Shown here: positions 31,232 to 44,400 of the stretch, piece by piece
Layout of the letters: every line of letters starts with the position of its first letter
Numbering within the stretch: the first letter of the stretch is position 1
Assembly: GCF_036588685.1 (NCBI RefSeq)
Contig: NC_086380.1
Span: forward strand, 65,732,180-65,796,179
DNA: 64,000 bases
Direction: 5' to 3'
DNA from: Mytilus trossulus
Taxonomy: Eukaryota > Mollusca > Bivalvia > Mytilida > Mytilidae
Notes under the pieces: model-generated
Databases searched by the model: none
What the model was told of the DNA's origin: nothing
Seen by the model: only the letters and a program-made list of their open reading frames with translations
Program-made: the position numbers and the translations under genes

Positions 31232-34200
31232 AAATAATTATTGGGTAGGTATGGATCATTGTTGAACTCCTGATTGAACGGCATTGCAATTTGATTCTAT
31301 AACATTGAATATAACCTTTTAGAAATCTTTCAGATAAGATCAGACAATCAGGTTTCCTGAATAATCCGATGTTACAATATAAGTACGCAGAATCTCCGAT
31401 AAAATAGTTATCGAGCAATATTCTGGTCATTTATCCCTTCCAGAGATATGTTCACGATTGACGACAGTAATCTTAATAACCTATCATCACAAATTATCTT
31501 CTGAAATTTGATGTAGCTGTTAATATATTTTGCATTTCTATTAGTCGTGATAATAGAACTATATATCGACTAAGCAGGTTGATACAGGTTAAGGACAATA
31601 AATCAGATTTAATGTTACTAATAAAATATCGTCATTAATAAAATGAAATAAACTTCTGAAAATGGGTACCAAGAGGATTGTTTTTGGTGGTGGAATTTTC
31701 ATTTTCGTATGTTGGTAATAAGGCTATTTTTTTTTTCACTTGTGATCACTATTTTTTACACTACCATGTGTTTTGTCGGGTAAAACAACCCTTAAAGTTT
31801 TTGATATTGTCTTTGCAAAATTATTTAATTTCAGTTACTGCCAGAATATTTAATTCCAAAATTTTAATGACCCCCTTCAAACCCCTTCTAGTATACCAAA
31901 GGTTATCCATTATATGTGTCTTTTCCTAGTCAGGATCCTAAATAGTGAGTGGTTGCCATGTGTCAAACCTAAGCTGAGATGATTTTTTTATCGAAATATG
32001 TGGTATCTATGCAGATCTTGTGGTTTCTTTTCGATGTGTTAACAACATTTATAGATTCGGAGTTTTTAGATAGACATGCACCTGTGTGTGTTGTTCGGTT
32101 CATACTCTACTAAGCGTTTCCTTATTTATATTCACATAATCAACTACGCCTTCTACTGACTGCTTAAGGAGGAAACCAAAATCCCATTGAAACTTGAGCA
32201 TGGATAATATAACAATTGTACTTAATTGAAAATACTTTGGAGCTACCATTCATTTATTGCTTCGCATCACTGTGCGGAGCTATTAATTTCAGTCGAAATA
32301 CACGCCATCTTGAATAAATTATTTATCCCGTATATATTTTGATTGGTTGCATTATAATGAGGCTGAGATACAGCAACAGTAATTGGCTTAAATCAGATAA
32401 AGAATTACAGACGTTTCTCGTCCAGGATAAGACATCAAATGCCGGCAAATTTACTATGTCAATTTCAGTTCCGATGAACTGTCATTTATTTATGTTCGTT
32501 TTATTATGCATACATTCCACAGATAGATTTAATATCAAAATATCAATTATTAATTCATTTTTAGTTGCTTTGTCACTCTGCAATTTGCACTATTTACCAT
32601 GTTTAACAATGTTCCTATACAATGTTTACAAAAATGCATTTTCTGTATTTTATAACTACTGACAATATAGGCACACCTTTAGAAAGGCACACATCAAGAG
32701 TCGTGTCTAAATTTATTATTGTTTCAACAAGAAATTTAAAAATTTTAAAAGCATGGGTGTATAACGCACACTCTTTTAAAGTCCATCCATTTGATATCAA
32801 TCAATAATTAAAAATACCATATTTCCATTACTAATTTAACAACCACATCTCACATATAACCTTAAATTAGTAAAGAGCGAGGCAGGCCATAGTTATTTAA
32901 AAATCTAAAACTTGTATTACTTTTTGGATATGATTTGTAGTTGCAATGTAAAAAAATCGTAAAAATCCACTTTCTCTTCATTGACGATATGATATTGTAG
33001 CCCTCGATGAAACACTTAATCACTAAAATTGTAATCCAGCTGCTGTTGTTCTTTATTGTTTTCTTGATTTTTTTAAAAGCTTTTTATAACTAATCAGTTT
33101 ATTAAGTGTCGTCTTCATAAAGGATGCATACTCAGTCTAGTGTGTATTTCCTTTTGCACACAGGTAAAATTTAACCATATGTAAATATTAATAAAATAAC
33201 GTAATGCGACAAAATAAGTCAATGACAAAGAACGTTTCACATATCTAGGTGGATATTTAACACACCATCAACCACACATTTATACTGAATAGCTTCCGTC
33301 TACCTTCTGAATTAAAAGGTCGTTAAAGAAAAGTTTTAAAAGATGTGTTTAGTTAAGAATCCAAATTAATATAAAATTAATGCAGTGCTAATACAAATTT
33401 CAACAGTGTCAGTTAAAGAACAGTTTGATTTTGGTTAGAATACAAACGAGTAAGTATACTTTCGGATTTACATATATGAGGGGGGATACATTAAGTATAC
33501 TTATTTACAATCGGACTGAAAAACAGATAATTTTTGAACGCTTTGATTAAAATAATCTGATAACAGATGTTTATATTTTCTGTTTTAAGACCTGTCAGGA
33601 TTCTCGGGTTTTGTTATTATAATACACACCTTTAACAAAATGGAGACAGATATATATGATGTAATCCTACCAGAATAGATAGTAGAACGGAATGTTGTTA
33701 GATTCTTGTTAGCGTGACCAACGGTTTTGAATTTAAATCAGATTATGTTATGTACAGGCACAAATTCGTTTATTGGGTTCATAAAACATTGAATTTTGGA
33801 CATTTATTAGGATCATAAAACAAGGGATGAATATCAGTCTAATAAGGTTACCTGTATAGATGCCATATTTAACTGATTGATCAGTCAGGTGTGTACATGA
33901 CATTCTATAATTAAACTTTACCTGTTCTTGTAAATTGAGCTGATAGTTTTTTTAAATTTGTATTTAAAAGGTGAAATGTAAGTAGCCACATGTGTGTTCA
34001 GTCTCTCGACCTTCACATATGTATTATTATCAAAAAAGTATTATATTTAAATATAATATATGTGATAACATTTTGTGAGGGAATTTGATGTTTGCTATAC
34101 CACTGTTCATTTCAACGCACTTTTTGATAATACTACTATACCAACCAGATTGAAAATTGTTGTCGTGTTTTGAAAATGATTTTACTTTATATCCACTTAT

Positions 34201-34596
34201 TATTTCTGAATCTTTTAAAATTTAAAAAGAGGAAGTTTTCTGATTAAGGTCAATAATTATGCAGACTTTTAACGCCCAAACTTTCTATTGCCTTACCTAG
34301 AAAAATGAAAGATCTAAAACAATACCAATACAGAACATAATGTTTATGAATGTATAGCAAAACAATAAGTCATTGCTAAGATTGAACTGAAATAACTGCA
34401 ATTTTCTTCCTACCAAGTTTACCCCTACTACTTATTATGATGTGTACAGGTCATTGTTATTGAATCTCACGCGATTCGATTGGATAAAGTTATGTATTAG
34501 TTTATCTTCAAACTATTCATGCTTTTTATACATGTATAATAATTAAATTATTTTTAGATAGAATAAGAGTAAGCGTATATTTTATACTAAATAGTT
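31232..34596. other. Long non-coding stretch
   Basis: No gene recognised over 3.4 kb. At 33,970-34,050 a weak likeness to the centre of MITE-like family D (GCCACATGTGTGTTCA...) suggests an old fragment. Short frames (31,678-31,929 and 32,339-32,662) are AT-driven and lack family features. Confidence 0.4.
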
Positions 34597-34836
34597 TTCA
34601 CGGATTTGGCTATACTTTTTGAACCTTTTGGATTATAGCTCTTCATCTTTTAGATAAGCTTTGGATTTCAATTATTTTGGCCACGAGCATCACTGAAGAG
34701 ACATGTATTGTCGAAATGCGCATCTGGTGCAAGAAAAATTGGTACCGTTAATTTTATTACCACCACTTAGTCCCCGAGGGTATCACCAGTCCAGTAGCCA
34801 GTACTTCGGTACTGGCATGAAAAATATTGTTATTAA
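34597..34836 (+). repeat. Dispersed repeat family E, copy 1
   Basis: Begins CACGGATTTGGCTATACTTT and contains CACTGAAGAGACATGTATTG followed by TCGAAATGCGCATCTGGTGC. It ends with a small hairpin (CCAGTACTTCGGTACTGG) at 34,798-34,815. A second, shorter copy starts 77 bp further on. Confidence 0.8.
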
Positions 34837-34913
34837 AATTTGCTGTTACAAAATATTAGAAAATTATTATAAATTAAGGAATGTATCTCCCTCATGCAAA
34901 GCTCTGATTCCTT

Positions 34914-35066
34914 TCACGGATTTGGCTATACTTTTTGAACCTTTTGGATTATTGCTCTTCATCTTTTAGATAAGCTTTGGATTTCAAATTTTTTTGGCCA
35001 CGAGCATCACTGAAGAGACATGTATTGTCGAAATGCGCATCTGGTGCCGTTAATTTTATAAGCACG
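34914..35066 (+). repeat. Dispersed repeat family E, copy 2
   Basis: Same orientation and nearly the same sequence as copy 1 up to GCGCATCTGGTGC; the hairpin tail is missing. Open frames here belong to the repeat. Confidence 0.8.
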
Positions 35067-35844
35067 TCCCTGTCAATAAGTGTTTCCGTAAAAATATTGG
35101 ATGAGTTAACAACTAACAACCTTTCGATAATATTAAATAAGACATGTTATAATGATCCAATTAATTGCAATTGATATTCCATGTCACGAAAAGTACTGAT
35201 ATTAGGTCAAAAATAAATTGAAGAAATTGCAAATAATCTTAACCTTGTTAATTCATCTTACATTGATGAAGTCATTAAGTTTTTTTTTTGTTAATAGCTC
35301 ACAATTACAGGCTTTGTATATCCTGCATAGGTAACGCTTTTCAGTAAAGTGCATAATTAAATCCTCTGCCATTTCGCATAACGAAAACGGAGAATGCAAT
35401 ATAAAAGTTGACCAGTTTTTTTTTAAAGCAACAGTGAGTTTGATCTGTACAGCTCTTAAAAGAATGAACAATACTTTAGTTAAGGTTTTTTTTTCTAGTT
35501 TCCAGTTAATTTTCAGAACTATCGACTGCAGTAAAGTCAACCAGACAATTAATTCGCTTGCAGTCAATTACGATAACAAATGTTCAGATTGTTCAGTAGC
35601 TTTTATGTACCTGTACGAAACGACAAAAATATGCTGATTTTTTTACAGGTTCTATATTGACTGAACAGTACTGAGTGTACAAAACGAGAAAGTATCTGAA
35701 AAATAAACTTAAATATTTAACTAGACATAAAGGTTTAAGTTTCACACTTTTAAGACAGTGATAAGATCAAAACTTTTACACTAAAATGTGGTTGAAAGTG
35801 ATAAGAGATGCACTTCACCTAAAAATCTTTGTTGTAAGGTAAAT
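35067..35844. other. Non-coding stretch
   Basis: No gene recognised; overlapping short frames on both strands around 35,253-35,637 show no family features. Confidence 0.4.
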
Positions 35845-35985
35845 ATACCTATACGGCATAGTGATCTGTGGGCCCCAAATTATCAAATGTGAAATAATTC
35901 AAACTAGAAAACTAACGGCATTATTCATGTACAAAAAAATGAATGAAAAACAAATATGTAACAAATAAACTAACGACAACCATTG
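35845..35985 (+). repeat. Dispersed repeat family A, partial copy 2
   Basis: Matches the second half of family A: AACTAGAAAACTAACGGCAT, then AAACAAATATGTAACA. The first half is missing. Confidence 0.65.
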
Positions 35986-36871
35986 AAACCCTTGTTCATG
36001 TTCACTATAAGAAGTAGAATGGTTTTAGAAATCGGAACTAATTCATTTAGTGTTTTGCTTCATTTAAGTAAATTGACAAATAAAGACAACACTAGTATAC
36101 AGTTATTCAATAGTCAAAAATCGATTGAGTGAAAACAAATCTGGGTTAAAAATTAAAACCGAGAGAAAGGATTTCAGGAATTGGTGTTCTTTATGTTTCA
36201 TTTCAATTTTGATTTACTACTTTCAAATAATTTCTTTAGCAATGTTAGTTATGTAAATTATTCGTAAGTACTAATACTATTTTTGTCTCCCCCAAAAGGT
36301 GGCACGAATAAAATTGTTAATGAATGAATTACTTCGACACTTATGTATGACTTCAAAATAGAAACTATGACAAATATGACGATTTCAACTTTCCAATTCC
36401 ATCCTTTTTATTTTGCAGCAGTGAAAGACTCTCTGACGTTTACATATCTTACTTAATACGTTACGCTCATACGAATATTTCATTAATGAGGTTGTGCTTT
36501 TTGCATAAAACAAAACTCTGCAACACAAGAGTTGTCAGGAAGACCGAGTTAAATCGACAATAAGTTCTATTGGTACCATTGTGACTTGGTTGACAGAAAC
36601 GATGTGTCCGTGCCTGAAAAAACTAGCGGCATGTGTTCGCTGTCTTAAAGTTTTAAATACAAGTATAGTCGCCTAATTTATAGTATAACCCATTGTATTC
36701 TATTTTAGATTTTTACATGTTGTTGTATCAGTGTGTTCATGCTATTCCACTAGTTTAAGTTTAAGTTTATATCTTGATTTGTCTATTCTAATCGATTAGC
36801 ATGATTTTAACATCGATAAACTGCTTTAATTCATGGTGCCAGACATAAATAACCGTTTACGATATGTATAA
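35986..36871. other. Non-coding stretch
   Basis: AT-rich, with no gene or element recognised. Confidence 0.4.
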
Positions 36872-37016
36872 AAAGAAGATATGGTATAATTGCCAATGAG
36901 ACAACTATCCGCAAAAGACCAAAATGACAAAAACATTAACAACTATAGATACCCGTACGGCCTTCGACAATGAGCAAAGCCCATACCGCATAGTCAGCTA
37001 TAAAAGGCTCCGATAA
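36872..37016 (+). repeat. Dispersed repeat family A, partial copy 3
   Basis: First half of family A: GCCAATGAGACAACTATCC, then CGTACGGCCTTCGACAATGA and CCGCATAGTCAGCTATAAAA. Broken off after the GGCTCCGATAAGG block. Confidence 0.7.
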
Positions 37017-37189
37017 GGTACCTGATTTTTTTTAAATATTTATATAACATCGAACTAAAACTGATTGATTTAGTCGAGAATTATGACAGGTAATGCACGT
37101 GCCAAACGCAAGAAATAAGACGTAGATACTTCCGAATAAATTACGGCTGTGAAATCAGAATTGAGAAACTATATGGGTCTATAAACCTC

Positions 37190-38590
37190 GTATGACCCAA
37201 ATGTTGCAAAACACTTGTCCCATCTCCATGACAAACATGTTGTGGTCCCTGTAGATAAATCCCCAAACAACATAGTCGTTATGTGTAAATCTTATTACAT
37301 AAACTGCTTGATAAATGAGTTAGGTATTGACAATTCACTTGGAAACTCGAAATATATTCCCCCGACACTTTCCAAGGTAAGAAGAAAACCTAGATAATCA
37401 TAGGTCTGTTCTATGTTAAATTAGAAAATCAATCACAGATGAAAAACTGGATCTTCCATTAATGTATTGGATACCAAAAATAGTGTCCTTAAAACAACGG
37501 TATATTACTGGGTCTTCCAAGTGCTCCACGAACAATATTTCTAAATTATCAACGTCTATTTGATCAGCAATCGAAACCGGGCTTCAAAGTTTGTGTGAAA
37601 CTGCCTATTCTAGGGTTGGTGTAAATCAGATGTGGACACTAAACAATGTAAAAGGCGACGGATGTCACTTGTGGAGTAGGGCCTGCTTATCCATTTGCAG
37701 GACCTTAGTGCATTCCCAGTTTTGTGGGGTTTCTTGCTGTTAAGCTTCTGAGTGTTTTATGTTGTGTCTTGGGTACTATTATTTGTCTGTCTTTTTCTTT
37801 TTTTAGCCATTACGTGGTCAGTTTATTTTCGAACTATGAATTTGACTGTCCCTCTGGTATCTTTTGCCCTATTGTTTTTTTTTAGAGAACATGCAATCTC
37901 AGACTCTTTAATCTTACAGTTTTATCAAAACATTTATCTTTTCTACACTTTGTACAAGTATTCCCCATTCCCAACAAAAATCAAATTGAAACGGTTGGTT
38001 TTGCTTTGTTTCATAATAAGGATACAAGTATCTTTTCTTAGGAAGGTATACATCCTATCTTTGTAAAGAATGACTCTGATTCAAACAAACAATTCTCTGA
38101 AACAGACATTATCAAAATGCTTGATTTCTTGATTGACAACAGGTTTGAAGGACGTGTTTTTCAACAAACTATCTGCATTCCCATGTGAACCAACTGTGCC
38201 TTTCTGTTTTTCGACTTGTTCCTTTATTCTTATGAGACCAATTTGATACCGTAACTTCTTAGTAAGAAAGAAAAGATGTTAGAACTATTCTTTAATTTAG
38301 CTTTCCGCTACACAGATGTTGTTCTCTCACTAAAAAAATCAAACTTTGGTAAAAAGGATACAACAGATTCAGTAGAGTGTGCCTCATTTCTTGACTTACA
38401 TTTAGAAATTTATAATGAGGGTCGATTGAAAACAAAACTTTACGAGTAAAGAGATGATTTAAGCTTCCCAGTTGTAAACTTTCGATATCTATGTGGCATC
38501 ATTCCAGCTGCACCTGCATACGGAGAATATATCTCCATATTGATACACTATTCCCGGGCTTGTATTTCCTACCATTATTTCCTTGATTGA
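37190..38590 (+). pseudogene. Penelope-like reverse transcriptase relic, interrupted by a repeat
   Basis: Broken pieces parallel the better preserved relic at 44,390-45,847. They are KHVVVPVDKSPNNIVVMCKS (37,233-37,292), the WIPK block (about 37,470), a NDSDSNKQFSETDII and FLIDNRFEGRVFQQT block (38,068-38,170), an altered Y-x-D-x region at about 38,310, then ECASFLDLHLEI (38,380-38,415) and APAYGEY (38,514-38,534). Several stops and frame changes separate them. A family-G repeat lies between the two halves at 37,655-37,876. No GIY-YIG nuclease part is seen. It encodes no working protein. Confidence 0.7.
37655..37876 (-). repeat. Dispersed repeat family G inside the Penelope-like relic
   Basis: Contains, on the plus strand, CATTTGCAGGACCTTAGTGC, then TTTTGTGGGGTTTC and GACTGTCCCTCTGGTATCTT. 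The last block is the complement of the family-G fragments at 28,545 and 42,618. The relic continues on both sides, so the repeat arrived later. A related tail (GGGGTTTGTGTTGC) occurs at 38,640-38,720. Confidence 0.65.
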
Positions 38591-38724
38591 AGATTGATGC
38601 TCACAAGAAAGCTATTATACCAAGATTTCCAGATGTGGCGTAGAATCTGCATTTCCTTCCGGGCACATGAAATCAATCCCAGTTTTTGATGGGGTTTGTG
38701 TTGCTTTGTCTTTAAATCCAAAAG

Positions 38725-39535
38725 CTATTTAAAAAAAAAAATATTTTACATGCAAACGTTTAGTACACTGAAAATCCCCTTTACTGTCAAAAAAAGTACT
38801 TGATCTTCCTATATCTATTTAATTAAAAAAAAAACTTGCACTAAATGTATACATGACATATTTTCTTCATCAGGATTAACCCCATCATTTATGTGCTCAC
38901 TAGTGAAACCATCACCGACCTCGGGCTGATAGTTCTCTGTAGATTCTTCTGTACCACGAAGCTCTTAGTCTTTATCCTCTACATCCAAATGTGCTGTGGT
39001 AAAAAATAGTCTCTTCTCCTCGGTGAGGATTGTGAATGGAATCTACAAATATTTGAAAATTTAAAACTATTAAAGATGAGCTAATTGCATGGGTGTCAGT
39101 AATGTCTAATAATACTGATATGAAGAATTAAAAATAATAATAAATTAAATTGAACATTTAAAAATATTTTGCAAATATGAAATTCAAGGTTCCCTTTGTT
39201 TTTCAATACAATAGCATTTCATCATAAATTTAGCATATTTGTATATATTTTTAAATATTGTTTTGCCTTCAAGGAAACTTGCCTGTCAATCTATTCGAGG
39301 AGCAAAATTTGTTCGCTGGAAATATAATTGATAAGGCGTTGCTGGCGTTGTGGTTTTGTAGTTATAGAAAAACCCTTAGAGTTCAGAAGTACAAACATTT
39401 GGATTCTGAAATACTCTGTGTTAATGTTATGTTAAACCTTTCTACCCGACCCTGGCTTTGGGGATGACAAGGACGCCCATTAATTTGTCGTGTTTTAAAA
39501 ACATCAGTAACATCTGCTAGGTTGGAGTATGAAAA
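38725..39535. other. Non-coding stretch
   Basis: AT-rich, with no gene recognised. A more G+C-rich patch at about 38,880-39,050 has interrupted frames only. Confidence 0.35.
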
Positions 39536-39985
39536 TTATTTTCCATTGTCAGACTGTAAAATTCTTGGTGATCCTAACAGGTAAAGATACTTCAGAATTA
39601 AATCTGCCATTTCTTTAGCAGTTTTGGTTTTTGTTGGTCCTCCAAAGGCAAATCTTGAGTAACAATCAATTATGTTGCATGCATATGAATATCCTCTTAC
39701 TGCTGGCATCTTAATTAAATCTACTTGCCAGCGACTGTTAGCTGGAATTGGTCTGCGTGTTGTAGTATTTTTTGGTAAATCAATAGCACTGGCACATTGC
39801 TGACACTTCACTTCTGTTTTGAACAGAATTTTAATGGTTTCTCTGACAACGGGAAATACTGTTGTCCTCAGTGCTTCATATTTAGTGTCTGCTTTTCTGT
39901 GGTCCTTTCTATGATTTTCCTTTATCATATTCACCAAATCATTTTTGCTAACACATCTTCTGTGGTGAACATTTTAATCAATAGC
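39536..39985 (-). pseudogene. Integrase (rve) fragment, KRBA2-like
   Basis: The minus-strand open frame of 133 codons carries a CQQC zinc-ligand pair. It also has the first catalytic aspartate (RWQVDLIKMPAVRGYSY), the following strand IIDCYSRFAFGG and the second aspartate (RILQSDNGK). The frame then ends, so the third acidic residue (glutamate) and the C terminus are absent. Upstream of its first Met the frame continues to about 39,985 (CVSKND and so on). I recall very similar integrases in many animal genomes annotated as KRAB-A domain containing protein 2-like. The lineage of the parent element is uncertain. A remnant with no partner genes nearby. Confidence 0.65.
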
Positions 39986-40527
39986 TTTTCTAAACAGACA
40001 AACAATCTGTCTTCTGATCATAGAAATATTGACTTAACATCGTTTTTACTTCTCTCTCAGATAATCCAAGTTTTAGTTCTGCAATCATTTTTTCTGACCC
40101 CATTTGCTGTTTTGTTCTTTTGTTTTACCTATTTTCACATTTTCTCATAATAAGGCATGTCGGCCCAAAATGTCTCGGCGTTCGGTTCTTTGCTTATCCC
40201 TTTTTTTCTATTTCTTTCGAAAACATACCCTTCAACCGGTACTGTATTTTTCTATCATAGCTGTCTTAAAGACACTTACTACGTAATTTGATAAAGTTAG
40301 ACGCTATTGCTGCCAGTCCTTAAAACGGAAGTCGATCAGAGAAGCTGAAAATCGCAAATCGATTAGAGAAGCCAAAAAATGGACGTCGATCAGAGGGACA
40401 TAAAATTGGTCTTCGAATTGGAGTCTTGTTTTGTTGTGACGTAAGAATTGGACGTCGTTTTGAGGAACGGATGTTGATTAGAGACCGGACGTCAATCTGA
40501 GTCTTACATATATATTTGTTAAGGCGC
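39986..40527. other. Non-coding stretch with degenerate GGACGTCGATCAGAG repeats
   Basis: No gene seen. At 40,325-40,500 a motif of the type GAAGTCGATCAGAGAAGC / GGACGTCGATCAGAG recurs five or six times with decay, an old minisatellite. Confidence 0.45.
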
Positions 40528-40660
40528 CAGCTTAAGAACGCCTACGGGTGCGGACAATTCTCGCTGCATTGAAGACCTGTTGGTGACCTTCTGCTGTTGT
40601 TTTCTATGGTTGGGTTGTTGTCTCGTTGACACATCCCCTATTTCAATTCTCAATTTTATA
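40528..40660 (-). repeat. Dispersed repeat family C, copy 1
   Basis: Plus-strand text CTCGCTGCATTGAAGACCTG then GTTGTTGTCTCGTTGACACA is the complement of 53,317-53,450 (family C). I recall it as a frequent mussel repeat. Confidence 0.7.
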
Positions 40661-41156
40661 TACATGATATATGTTACTCTTACTTAGAAATTATGATTTT
40701 TTATATAGTTCAGAATTAACCCATCTCTTTACCCTTCACTGAGTCCATTGAAAACTGTTTCAATAATCATATTATGTAACTACACACAACAAAAATCTTA
40801 TAATGGTATATCAATCCCTATAGGCGTCTTGGGTTAAAGTTGTAGTTTGTATTTCTACCCATCATAATAAGATTAAGTCTCATTCTTTTTTTCTAATGAG
40901 GTTCTTCATTAATGTAAAATACACAATGACATGAAATAATTTATTATCCATCTATTATTAACTTAATACAAAAACAAAATTCTATCGATTTCTTTTTTTT
41001 AATATAGTTTTGAAAATATGTGGAAAAGTAAATGACGAATAATGACTATATATTAGCAATATGTGTATGAAAGTTCAAGAAGAATGTTTTGTATAATAAG
41101 ACGACTACAAATAAATGTCCCTCAACACACCATGTATAAACACTTTTGTTTTTCAG

Positions 41157-41228
41157 GAAGCATCATGTTCAATCAGATAAAAAACGTAACGTTTTCTGCT
41201 GTACTATAGAGTGAGAGTTTTATAAAAC
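41157..41228 (+). other. Probable 5' UTR of the HEPN-STAND-ankyrin gene, with upstream acceptor
   Basis: A pyrimidine tract and acceptor (TTTTGTTTTTCAG, ending 41,156) precede 72 bp of non-coding sequence before the ATG at 41,229. At least one non-coding exon therefore probably lies further upstream. An in-frame TAA two codons before the ATG fixes the start of translation. Confidence 0.6.
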
Positions 41229-41442
41229 ATGGCACCCCTGTCTAAAGAAGAAGATAATTATGTGCGATTAGCTTTGTTATTGAAAGGAGTGTCACCAAGA
41301 GCAGTCCGTACTTATTTTGACAGAGAATTTCCACCTTCCCATCTACATTCAACACTGACTAAAGACTACAACACTCTTTTTGACTTAAAATTTAAGAGAG
41401 TTTTGAACCAGGTTCAGTGGAATCTTTTGTTTCCAAGAAATG
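41229..41442 (+). CDS. Coding exon 1: first half of HEPN domain
   Basis: Begins MAPLSKEEDNYVRLALLLKG and contains VSPRAVRTYFDREFPP; it ends in WNLLFPRN plus the first base of a Gly codon. The donor is AATG/GTATGT at 41,443. The start context is AACATGG. Reading past the donor gives an unrelated tail and a stop at 41,510, so the standalone 93-codon frame is not the real product. Phase 1 matches exon 2. Confidence 0.85.
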
Positions 41443-44400
41443 GTATGTTTGTTCAACTGCAGATAGAGAAGATTTATACTGAATATATACAACAACAACA
41501 AAAAAAATAGACCCCAAAAGCAAGAAAAACATAATGCTATGTTTAACACTCCGCCGTCAGCACTAAATCAATTTTATATAACATATGTTTTATCTTTTAT
41601 CTGAAAAGATTTAAACAAAGACTATCAAATTTGACCAAACAGATATTTCAAGTTCAAGTTGCCATAACCAGATTATGCTGTTATCAATGAAATGAAAATA
41701 TATGATATGATTGGTAATGAGTAAACTAATCACCAGAGACCAATTTACATAGAGGTTAGCAACAAAAGTCACCATGCCGTCTTCAACAATAAGTAAAACA
41801 AACACCTTTATACAAACTATTAAAGGTTCTGTCATGTGATATAACTGTCAATGAGATAATTCTCCAACACCTGTATGTCACTGACAGTCTAAATCGAAGA
41901 TAACTATACATTTAGTATTCGGCTATGATTTATACTAAGCGATTTAGACTGATTCACAATCTTGTTCTCAAATAATGGCATTAGACTTTATAAAGGCTCA
42001 TTTCCAATCACAGTGTTGGCTTAACCGATTAATTTATAAAGCTTGACGAATGGATTCGTTAATTAGTTAAACTTCATAATTGCCACAATAAGGCGTAACA
42101 CTTGAACGAGGACAAATTGATATATATATATATCTACTAGTAAATGTAAACTAAGTTCTGTATGATAGGCATATTAAAGGTTTAAAAATCTTTTTTTAAC
42201 ATAAGATTAAAAGAAATTATTAGCCCAGTGATACCAGTATTGACAAAAATCAGTTTATATATTCATTAATCCCGGACAAACAATGGATGATCTTATTGTA
42301 GTATAAAAGCAGAATTTCTTCGAAATTTTACAGAACAATAAAATATTTGTCCGTAACATTAACTCATTGAAATACCTGAACAAAACAATATTTTTTTGGG
42401 CATATAACAACTACATAAAAAGCATAAAAATATGGACATACATATAAATATATGATTGGGTTAAATTTCATTAATTTCATATCTCCACCTACCCCTTATT
42501 TTATCTCGATGATATTAACAAAACATATATTAAAGAGCACACGCTGAAATTCTAGCCTGTTCTACTAATCATGTATTTCATCTTGAAAGTCTGTAATATG
42601 ACGATTTTTCTACAAAAGAGGGGCGAATGATACCAGAGAGACAATCAAACTCATAGAACTCCATAAACGTAAACTTATCAATATATATAATGAAAATTAG
42701 ATACGCACATATCATATTTAGTTATCCTATTACTCCGAATATGATTATAATAAACATTACAAAAAAATCTTAATTTTTCTAAGTATTCACTGAACTATGT
42801 CAATGAGTTCGAAAACGATGTACATATAACAGAGGGAAATTTTATAACGTAAGGCATCTATATAAAAATTAACACAGTTATTTCTTCTATTTTCTAACAT
42901 ATAAAGCTGTAAGGCGAAATAGTTAACGAATGCCGGATCATTATCACTGTCTCGTTCTGAGACAGAAGTGACAGGCGAAACATAAGTCAAAACATGAAAA
43001 CTAGTTATATGTACACTAATTGCAAATACATAAATATAACAGAAAGACAAAATAATCAATCAGATTCTGATTTTTTTTGTAACAGACACAATGCCGTCCT
43101 ACACGTTACTATAAAACATTTGACAGACAGAAACAAATATTGCCGAAAGAACCATTTCAGTTTTTAACATGTTTAATTGTTGTTGTTTTTTTCTTTGCTT
43201 AGTGGTGTTTAATGCAACTTTGATATTAAACATGTGCTATTCATTAAAATATGAAAGGATTAAGCATCAATAACAACTTATGAAAAGCTATCTCCTCATT
43301 ACATGTACATATGTTTTTTTACGTATACTTATAATTTCATTGAAAAAAGTAGAACTAACGTGGATTAATACATGCTACTAATGAGCATGCACATACAAAT
43401 ACATATTAACAGTGTTTATTACTTATTGTGTACTAAACATAAGTGTGGAGGCAAGTAATCTTCAGTTAAATTTCGCTCGCTGTTTCGTCCGAATTCAAAT
43501 ATAAAGAAAAAGATGTGGTATTAATGCCAACGAGACAATTGTCCACAAAAGACCAAAATGACACAAAAATTAACAACTATAGGTCACCGTACGGCCTTCA
43601 ACAATGAGCAAAGCCAATACCGCATAGTCAGCTATAAAAGGCTCCTATAAGGCAATGTAAAACAATTCAAACGAGAAAACTAACGGCATTATTTATGTAT
43701 ATAAAAGTATTCATTTTCTAAATTCCTTTGTTTAAATAAGATAAAACTTTAATAAGGGTTAGATTGCTCGTATCAACTTGTTCTTGTCTCGGTCAAAACA
43801 TGTGTTAACATAACATAATCATCTGATATAATTGAATAACAATATAAATTGACATATGCATACTACAAAATGCTCCAACACATCATTACATTCTAGTATT
43901 CACTTAATCTCTGTATGATCCATATCCATAAATATGACAATAAATGGCAAACTGTACGTTGAAGTTATTATGAGCACTTTCGATGAACTAACAGCTCAAC
44001 AACATTTTTAAATAATATAACCATGGTAACGGAAAGCCTTCTTTTGAATAACAAAATGATTTCATGTGCACATATAGCCAATATATCTAAATCCAAAATA
44101 ACAATAACCCGTTTTACAACTTCTCTAACCAGATTGAATATGTATAACTATATATCGCAGGGAAATCCCTTTAGGCAAACGAAAAGAAATATATGTATAT
44201 AAGTACATTGAAACACGTATATATCAACACTATTTATAAGTCGATATAAATCTTTATCAACAAAGATGTAAGACAAAATCATTAAGCATACTTTTAAAAA
44301 GTGGAATAAATGAAATAATGCTTGGAAATATAATTATGAAAAACACAAAACAATCACACAACAATGTAAATATGTATGATTCAAACAACGAATATCCCTT

